Assembly (NCBI GenBank): GCA_964526695.1
Contig: CAZGJA010000089.1
Coordinates: 124,001-188,000, forward strand
From: JABWBH01 sp964526695
GTDB lineage: Bacteria > Planctomycetota > Phycisphaerae > UBA1845
Reading direction: 5' to 3'
DNA length: 64,000 nucleotides
Positions 59,189 to 64,000 of the stretch are shown here, one piece after another. Position 1 is the stretch's first letter, and each line of letters opens with the position of its first letter. Made by a program: the position numbers and the translations under genes. The notes beneath the pieces are model-generated. The model was not told the origin of the DNA. It saw nothing but the letters and a program-made list of their open reading frames with translations, and searched no databases.

Positions 59189-60016
59189 ATGGCCGTGCCA
59201 AAGAAGGTAGTTGAGCGAATCCAATCCAAGATCAAGTCCTTCCAAGCTGTGCTGCTGGCCCAAAAAGCTCGCGACATCTCCGAGGCCGATACGGTCACTT
59301 TGGTCAAGGACATGCTCAGCGAAGTATTCGGATACGACAAATACGCGGAACTCACCAGCGAGCACTCGATCCGGGGTACGTTTTGCGATTTGGCAGTGAA
59401 GATCGACAACAAGCTGGCGTTCCTGATCGAGGTCAAGGCCATCGGACTCGATCTCAAGGACTCCCACGTGAAGCAAGCCATTGATTATGCCGCCAACGAA
59501 GGTTGTGAGTGGGTGGTGTTGACGAATAGTGCTGATTGGCGTCTCTACCACGTGCTTTTCAAGAAACCCATCGACAAGCAAGAAATCGCAAAGTTTAATC
59601 TTCTGGAGGCCAACGCGCGGAACAACGCAGATATTGAGAAGCTTCACTTGTTGACCCGCGAGGGATTCACAAAGAGCGCCTTGGCGGAATACCGCGACCG
59701 CAAGGATGCGACAAGCCGTTTCATGCTCGCGGCCATCATACTGCACTCCGACGCCGTTCAGAGCGCTATTCGCCGTGAGGTCCGTCGTGTGAGCGATCTT
59801 CTGGTTGACCCCGATGTAATCGAAAGGATGCTCCGCGAGGAAGTCATCAAACGAGAGACCATCGAAGGTGAGCAAGCCGAATCTGCCGCGCGACGTGTTT
59901 CCAAGTCGAGCGAGAAGACGATCTTGAAGGCGCGCGACAAAGAGGAGCAGCCTGTTCCTAGTTCTCATGCATCGCGCGCTGCCGAAGAATCAGCCACCGA
60001 TGGGGAGAGCGCATGA
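59189..60016 (+). CDS. Stand-alone HsdR-N-type PD-(D/E)XK protein
   Basis: 275 residues. The N-terminal 160 residues match the HSDR_N/type I restriction N-terminal nuclease domain: a helical start, then TFCDLAVKIDNKLAFLIEVK with the D...ExK catalytic pattern, and QAIDYAANEGCEWVVLTNSA. No helicase domain follows; instead there is a helical region and a charged, low-complexity tail. Such stand-alone proteins are found in defence and mobile regions, with unknown role. AGGAGG is seven bases before the ATG. Codon third positions are less GC-rich than in the neighbours, consistent with transfer. Confidence 0.82.
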   Translation: MAVPKKVVERIQSKIKSFQAVLLAQKARDISEADTVTLVKDMLSEVFGYDKYAELTSEHSIRGTFCDLAVKIDNKLAFLIEVKAIGLDLKDSHVKQAIDYAANEGCEWVVLTNSADWRLYHVLFKKPIDKQEIAKFNLLEANARNNADIEKLHLLTREGFTKSALAEYRDRKDATSRFMLAAIILHSDAVQSAIRREVRRVSDLLVDPDVIERMLREEVIKRETIEGEQAESAARRVSKSSEKTILKARDKEEQPVPSSHASRAAEESATDGESA

Positions 60017-60044
60017 ACCTCCCTGAGCGAAGCAATAGGGTTTT

Positions 60045-60380
60045 ATGATGGCCACCTTCACCGCACAATCCGATCCCATCCTCGCCGACATTGTCGAGCG
60101 GCTGGTGGAGGCATTTGAGTCGGATCGGGTCTCTCTCTTCGGCTCCAAAGCCCGCGGCGATGATGGTCTGGACAGCGACTGCGACCTGATGGTCATCGTG
60201 CCGGACGATGCGTCGACGGACCGTCGCCGCTCGGCATTGGCATACGAGCGACTTTGGGGGACAGGGGAGGCGGCGGACGTGGTTGTCTGGACTCGAAGGC
60301 GCTTCGACCGTCGATCTCGCGTGGTCTGCCCGTTCCCTGCCACCGCGGTACGAGAAGGGAAGCTCCCTTATGCCTCATGA
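60045..60380 (+). CDS. MNT-type nucleotidyltransferase (antitoxin-like)
   Basis: 111 residues, minimal nucleotidyltransferase fold. VSLFGSKARGDDGLDSDCDL contains the GSxARG and D-x-D motifs, and VVVWTRRRF has the third acidic position replaced by a shifted D (ADVVVW). In MNT-HEPN modules this protein AMPylates and neutralises the HEPN toxin. The HEPN start codon lies inside its last codons (11-base overlap), as usual for the module, but the HEPN gene is broken here. Confidence 0.85.
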   Translation: MMATFTAQSDPILADIVERLVEAFESDRVSLFGSKARGDDGLDSDCDLMVIVPDDASTDRRRSALAYERLWGTGEAADVVVWTRRRFDRRSRVVCPFPATAVREGKLPYAS

Positions 60381-60501
60381 CCCGGAACACCTGGACGAAG
60401 TGCGAGGCTGGATCGCGAAGGCGTCCGGCGACCTTGCAAGCACGGTGCCTACCCGAGCAGGGTTACGAACTCCTCAACGCTCAACCCCGCATTGCGGATG
60501 A
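60370..60501 (+). pseudogene. Truncated HEPN-domain toxin gene
   Basis: Begins MPHDPEHLDEVRGWIAKASG then DLAS, a normal HEPN first helix in the expected overlap with the MNT gene. After about 24 codons the family sequence ends and the frame runs on through the antisense of hicA to a stop at 60499-60501. The catalytic Rx4-6H motif is absent. The breakpoint falls within a few bases of the hicA stop codon at 60449, so the hicAB pair or a flanking deletion removed the rest. Confidence 0.75.
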
Positions 60502-60673
60502 GCGACCGCAGCGTTCCGGGTGCCAGCTCACGGTGCTGCGGGACAGACAGGCTGACGTTCCGCCCGCTCTTCAGGAGAACGACGTGACTGCCGCGCTGCC
60601 GGTCGAAGATCCAGCCGTCCCGCTGGAATGCACGCACCGCCTCCGAACCCGAGACCGCCGGGAGCCGGGCCAT
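60449..60673 (-). CDS. hicA: HicA-family toxin (mRNA interferase)
   Basis: 74 residues, a double-stranded-RNA-binding-like fold. VRAFQRDGWIFDRQRGSHVV carries the GSH motif with the catalytic His, followed by LSVPQHRELAPGTLRSLIRNAGLSVEEFVTLL, the usual end. HicA cleaves mRNA when not bound by HicB. It overlaps the hicB stop and follows the antitoxin gene in order, an order less common than hicA first. Confidence 0.93.
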   Translation of the reverse strand: MARLPAVSGSEAVRAFQRDGWIFDRQRGSHVVLLKSGRNVSLSVPQHRELAPGTLRSLIRNAGLSVEEFVTLLG

Positions 60674-60888
60674 CAGAGGGAAACCTCAACTTCGCGCGTG
60701 GACACCGTCAGCGGCATCCCATGAGCGGCGCGGGATTCAAGGCATGCTTCGATGGCTTCACGGATATTCGCCAGAGCTTCGGCTTCGGTCCTGCCTTGGG
60801 ATACGCATCCGGGTATCGCAGGACACTCGGCGACGTAAACGCCCGTCTCGTCACGATCGATGTTGATGAGGAACTTCACGAGCCACAC
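60673..60888 (-). CDS. hicB: HicB-family antitoxin
   Basis: 71 residues, GTG start. The partial RNase H-like fold has IDRDETGVYVAECPAIPGCV, QGRTEAEALANIREAIEACL, and the ending MPLTVSTREVEVSL. There is no separate helix-turn-helix or ribbon-helix-helix tail, so this is a short HicB. It ends at the hicA start (1-base overlap) and its own start lies inside the end of a small upstream gene, so three genes are coupled. Confidence 0.93.
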   Translation of the reverse strand: MWLVKFLINIDRDETGVYVAECPAIPGCVSQGRTEAEALANIREAIEACLESRAAHGMPLTVSTREVEVSL

Positions 60889-61052
60889 TCCAAGCTGTTA
60901 TTGTGGGGCTGTCCGTTCATTTCTGCGGACCCTTGATCCGCCTTCTCCATCGCCTCCCATATCAGTTTACGCGCGAAGCGCCCAAGCGACCAGCTTTCGT
61001 AGCGCGGATCGTTGAGCCGTTCAGGGTTGCGTTGCCGGCCCGTGCGGTTCAT
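60876..61052 (-). CDS. Small gene upstream of hicB
   Basis: 58 residues, starting MNRTGRQRNPERLNDPRYES and continuing WSLGRFARKLIWEAMEKADQ. The stop TGA overlaps the beginning of hicB by 13 bases. Composition is Arg-rich and amphipathic; no family is recognised. Support is the overlap with hicB and the protein-like pattern of the first 40 residues. It may be the remnant of a larger gene or a third component of the operon. The ribosome-binding site is weak (GAGAG). Confidence 0.4.
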   Translation of the reverse strand: MNRTGRQRNPERLNDPRYESWSLGRFARKLIWEAMEKADQGSAEMNGQPHNNSLECGS

Positions 61053-61110
61053 GGCCGCTCTCGTTCGCTCTAAATGACTCCGCGTTGAAGGTAAACTGGC
61101 CTCAGAGCGC

Positions 61111-61194
61111 GGGTGGCACGGTCAACGGTACTCCGTTGGCCGTGGTCCTGCCTCGCTCGCCACGGCCTGGCGAGTACGCCAGACCGTGCCACCC
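61111..61194 (+). repeat. Composite palindromic element with re-matched stem
   Basis: Perfect 12-bp ends GGTGGCACGGT-type (GGGTGGCACGGT at 61111 and ACCGTGCCACCC at 61183). The first hairpin is CACGGTCAACGG, TACT, CCGTTGGCCGTG. The second is the consensus CACGGCCTGGCG, AGTA, CGCCAGACCGTG at 61161-61188. The first stem is unrelated in its inner part to the usual one but pairs perfectly. It lies between hicB's upstream gene and rocD; the rest of 61053-61351 has no gene. Confidence 0.9.
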
Positions 61195-61351
61195 GGTTTC
61201 CCTTCAACGAGCATCTATTTAGGCGCGATCGCAGCGTTGCATGCTGGGCGCGGGTCGGAGTGCCTTCTGCAAACTCGGTCCGGCTGCTATGCTCTGCTGC
61301 TCCGGTTGAGCGAGTTGGTTTTCGTTTCCGCGGGTGGGGGCGGGAGAGCGC

Positions 61352-62614
61352 ATGGATCCATCTTTTGACAGGACGCGGCATCCTTCGGTGCAGGTGGCGT
61401 CGGCGATGAACGCCGCGTCGCAGTTTCACGTTGACCTTAACGAGCGGTACGGCACGCATAATTACAAGCCTCTGCCGGTGGTGATCGCCGGGGCGGGCGG
61501 GTGCTGGGTGACGGACGTGGAGGGGCGGCGGTACCTCGACATGCTCAGCGCGTACTCGGCGCTGAACTTCGGGCACAACCATCCCGCGCTCGTCGCGGCG
61601 GCGCGGGCGCAGCTTGATCGCGTGGCCGTCACGTCGCGCGCGTTCTTCAACGACCAGCTCGGCCCGTTCTTCAAGGAACTGGCGGAGGCGTGCGGGATGG
61701 ACCGCGTGCTGCCGATGAACACGGGCGCCGAGGCCGTCGAGACGGCGATCAAGACCGCGCGGAAGTGGGCGTACCAGGTCAAGGGCGTCCCGGCGAACGA
61801 GGCGCGGATCATCGCGTTTGCCGGGAACTTCCACGGGCGCACGACCACGATCATCAGCTTTAGCTCCGATCCGCTTGCGACGACGAACTTCGGCCCGTTC
61901 ACGCCGGGTTTCGACATCGTGCCCTTCGGCGATCTTGCCGCGGTGGAGCGCGCGATCACGCCGAACACGGCCGCCGTGCTGGTCGAGCCGATCCAGGGTG
62001 AGGCCGGCGTGGTCGTTCCGCCGGCGGCGTTTCTGCCGGGACTTCGGCGCATATGCACGGAGCAAAACGTGCTGCTGATCTGCGACGAGATCCAGACGGG
62101 GCTGGGGCGAACCGGGCGGATGTTCGCCTGCGAGCACGAAGGCGTGGGGCCGGACGTGATGACGCTGGGCAAGGCGCTGGGGGGGGGGCTGATCCCCGTG
62201 TCGGCGGTGGTGGGCCGCGACGCGGTGATGAGCGTGTTCAAGCCGGGCGAGCACGGGAGCACGTTCGGCGGCAATCCGCTGGCGGCGGCGGTGGGCCGCA
62301 AGGCGATCGAGCTGCTGCGGACAACGGACCTCGTCGAGCGCGCGGCGGCGCAGGGCGAGTATTTCCGCCGCCAACTGGAGTCGCTGCGCAGCCCGATCGT
62401 GCAGGAGGTTCGCGGGCGCGGGCTGCTGCTGGGCGTGGTGATCAAGCCGGAGGCGGGTCCCGCGCGACCGTTCTGCGAGGCGCTGCTGCGCGACGGACTG
62501 CTGTGCAAGGACACGCAGAAGCAGGTGATTCGATTCGCCCCGCCGCTGATCATCGAGCGCACGGAGATCGACTGGGCGCTGGAGCGCATCGCGGTGGTGC
62601 TGACGAAGGTGTGA
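61352..62614 (+). CDS. rocD: Ornithine--oxo-acid aminotransferase RocD
   Basis: 420 residues. It converts ornithine and 2-oxoglutarate to glutamate semialdehyde. LPMNTGAEAVETAIKTARKW and YSALNFGHNHP are diagnostic for ornithine aminotransferase. The PLP Lys is in VMTLGKALGGGLIPVSAV, and GEHGSTFGGNPLA follows. Catabolic acetylornithine aminotransferases are close relatives but lack the first motif. GGGAGAG is just before the ATG. The codons for LGGGL form a run of ten G (62179-62188), liable to slippage. Confidence 0.93.
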   Translation: MDPSFDRTRHPSVQVASAMNAASQFHVDLNERYGTHNYKPLPVVIAGAGGCWVTDVEGRRYLDMLSAYSALNFGHNHPALVAAARAQLDRVAVTSRAFFNDQLGPFFKELAEACGMDRVLPMNTGAEAVETAIKTARKWAYQVKGVPANEARIIAFAGNFHGRTTTIISFSSDPLATTNFGPFTPGFDIVPFGDLAAVERAITPNTAAVLVEPIQGEAGVVVPPAAFLPGLRRICTEQNVLLICDEIQTGLGRTGRMFACEHEGVGPDVMTLGKALGGGLIPVSAVVGRDAVMSVFKPGEHGSTFGGNPLAAAVGRKAIELLRTTDLVERAAAQGEYFRRQLESLRSPIVQEVRGRGLLLGVVIKPEAGPARPFCEALLRDGLLCKDTQKQVIRFAPPLIIERTEIDWALERIAVVLTKV

Positions 62615-62958
62615 AAGCGCCCGGCGATCGCGCGAGTTCGGCGGATCGAACCCCAGAGGGCCTGGCGCGCTCGGAGGCGGACCGGGTACAGATCGAAACC
62701 TGCAAGGACAGCCGCAGCGGACGGGGTCCGAATGGGGAGAGGAGCGACAGGATTTACAGGATGGACAGGATCGACTGTGCGCATAGGAAAGAGAGGTTGA
62801 TCCGCAGAGGTCGCAGAGGGACGCAGAGGCGGGGAGAGCTGGGATTCGGGATTTCGGATTGGTATTTCGAACAGCGAGTAAAGCACCGACTCGGACCGTT
62901 CCACCCATTGCGGAGGTTTGGAATCTGGCCGCCCAGCCACGCCTTGGCCCGCTCGTAA
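62615..62958. other. Gene-free interval with GACGCAGAG-type and heptamer repeats
   Basis: A short tandem of GTCGCAGAG and GACGCAGAG lies at about 62800-62830, after GATTTACAGGATGGACAGGA. A fragment of the GGGATTT heptamer array lies at 62836-62856. No gene is supported. Confidence 0.5.
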
Positions 62959-63318
62959 TCATGGTAGTGCCTCGCATTCGTCCACACCTTCCACCGGCGG
63001 CGAGCCGGCGCAGGAATAGCAGCAGCAATCCTCGACGGTCGTCCGGCCCGACGCGCCGTCGAAGATTGTGCCTTGAACCTCGTAAACCGCCCATCCGTCG
63101 GCCACGCCGAGACACCCGGTCAGCGCGGGCAGGAACAGGATGGACAGTGCGAGCCTCGCGGAGGACGTTGAGCTGCGAAACGCGGAATGTCGGTTATCCG
63201 CAGAGGACGCAGAGGACGCAGAATGGGCGGGTGCGGGGCATCTCGCGACACAGCGAGACACCCGTTCCGCCCGCCGCCGCGCGACGCCTGATGGATCCGG
63301 CGGTCCACTGGTACGCAT
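62959..63318 (-). CDS. Cys-rich small lipoprotein with repeat-derived N-terminus
   Basis: 119 residues as drawn. A convincing lipoprotein signal (LALSILFLPALTGC) appears only at about residues 49-62. The mature part has the cluster VEDCCCYSCAG and ends VDECEALP. The 48 residues before the signal are Ser/Arg-rich; part of them (about SASSASSADNRH) is encoded by a GACGCAGAG-type repeat. GGGGGAG followed by overlapping ATGs precedes the frame at 63318-63323, at the end of the upstream gene (TGATG). I infer a repeat insertion between start and signal sequence; the true start may be non-ATG near the signal. Confidence 0.45.
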   Translation of the reverse strand: MRTSGPPDPSGVARRRAERVSRCVARCPAPAHSASSASSADNRHSAFRSSTSSARLALSILFLPALTGCLGVADGWAVYEVQGTIFDGASGRTTVEDCCCYSCAGSPPVEGVDECEALP

Positions 63319-63322
63319 GGCA

Positions 63323-64000
63323 TCACTCCCCCTCTTGAAGGCTGTACGCGTAGACCCTGTTCGTCGTGCCCAACAGCAGCCGCTCGGTTCCAGTGGTTTC
63401 GTCGGGGAGGACGGCGAAGCCGAGATCGCCGTCTGCCAGCACCTCTCGATACACGAGTTTTCCAGCGGCATCGAAGATCTGGAGTTCGGTGAGGATTTCC
63501 TGAGCGCCGGCGAAGTAACCGCCGGCCCAGTAAAGTTTGCCGATTACAGCAAAGTACGGATCAGCGTCCGACTTCAAGACGACAGAAGTGCCCCCTGAAG
63601 GTCCCCGCCATTCCGGCCCCATATCAAAAGCAAAGACCTGCGTTCCCTCAAGGTCGATGATTTCGGTGGCGAAATAGCGATCAAATAAGAGATGCTCGGC
63701 TCGCTCGGAAGTGGAGAAGCGAACCGGCTGCGGGCTTTCGTAAGATTCGGGTAATGCGCGTTCGAACCGGAGCTCTCCCGCCATGTCGTACGCTTTCATG
63801 CGATCGTCGCGATCGATGGCCAGCAATTCGAGCTGTTGATCGTGGTCCGCGTCGGCGATGAACACGTCGTAAAAGTCCTCACTATCGATCTGCGTAACCG
63901 TCCATAGGGTCTGGCCGGAGATATCCACGAGGCCGAAGCCTGACGCCCATTCGACGGCAATCTCCATCTGCCCGTCGCCATCGACGTCGCCGAAGTTGGC
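63323..64000 (-). CDS. FG-GAP/VCBS-type repeat protein, C-terminal part (runs off the window)
   Basis: At least 225 residues are visible; the frame is open to the window edge. NFGDVDGDGQMEIAVEWASG and the DADHDQQLELLAIDRD segment are FG-GAP-type calcium-binding repeats of secreted beta-propellers. Later repeats read LQIFDAAGKLVYREVLADGD and LLLGTTNRVYAYSLQEGE. It is probably secreted and of the same general kind as the protein at 26015. The stop codon overlaps the potential start of the lipoprotein gene that follows. Confidence 0.85.
   Translation of the reverse strand, partial: ANFGDVDGDGQMEIAVEWASGFGLVDISGQTLWTVTQIDSEDFYDVFIADADHDQQLELLAIDRDDRMKAYDMAGELRFERALPESYESPQPVRFSTSERAEHLLFDRYFATEIIDLEGTQVFAFDMGPEWRGPSGGTSVVLKSDADPYFAVIGKLYWAGGYFAGAQEILTELQIFDAAGKLVYREVLADGDLGFAVLPDETTGTERLLLGTTNRVYAYSLQEGE

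Overview
The window is a high-GC bacterial chromosome segment that I read as Planctomycetota, probably Phycisphaerae-like. The family-level clues are a secreted ThuA-DUF1080 protein, a DUF1571 protein, a 63-residue lipoprotein with a GGCLPDNF core, and a beta-propeller protein carrying the GACCL-type cysteine cluster common in that phylum. Only the sequence was inspected, so the lineage is an inference.

Layout. 1-8.8 kb: repeat-rich start, DUF1028 protein, dapB, VOC protein, ThuA-DUF1080 protein, a metzincin-like lipoprotein, a response regulator and an OleA-like ketoacyl synthase. 8.8-12.6 kb: HAD hydrolase overlapping hisH and hisF, then convergent purF. 13-19.7 kb: esterase, an SxtJ / carbamoyltransferase / SxtK-like triad of unknown product, a lipase-like protein and tRNA-Ser(GCU). 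19.7-25 kb: a strong promoter with a folded leader and a small basic protein, nrnA, sat, a thioredoxin-like protein, tRNA-Ser(CGA) and tRNA-Glu(CUC). 25-36 kb: secreted beta-propeller protein, alpha/beta hydrolase with a pentapeptide array, an EF-G paralogue lacking the catalytic histidine, a PAS histidine kinase and a DUF1571 protein. 36-45 kb: isochorismatase-family protein, hemL, a GT-C glycosyltransferase, outer-membrane and lipoprotein genes, and a three-gene run of two lipoproteins plus a glycosyltransferase. 45-59 kb: cystathionine gamma-lyase/synthase, an AAA ATPase bracketed by a duplicated gene end, SGNH hydrolase, PHP phosphatase, two GT-C proteins, pyrF, a PIG-L deacetylase and cystathionine beta-synthase. 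59-61 kb: an accessory islet with a PD-(D/E)XK protein, an MNT antitoxin with a broken HEPN toxin, and HicAB. 61-64 kb: rocD and secreted proteins running off the edge.

Functionally the window mixes housekeeping biosynthesis (lysine, histidine, purine, pyrimidine, haem, ornithine), sulfur metabolism (sat, cystathionine beta-synthase, cystathionine gamma-lyase) and cell-envelope functions. Genes are mostly singletons or short overlapping pairs.

The most striking feature is not a gene. Intergenic space, and several reading frames, are filled with families of short palindromes. In several families the loop and flanks stay constant while the stem changes in both arms together, so pairing is kept. 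One family forms a composite element with inverted ends near GGTGGCACGG; in two copies an ATTCCC-N8-GGGAAT-type palindrome sits at exactly the same internal position. Other families lie in frame inside a carbamoyltransferase, an alpha/beta hydrolase, a GT-C membrane protein, a lipoprotein leader and the end of cystathionine beta-synthase. No transposase is visible in the window, so the mobilising or copying activity would have to be elsewhere.
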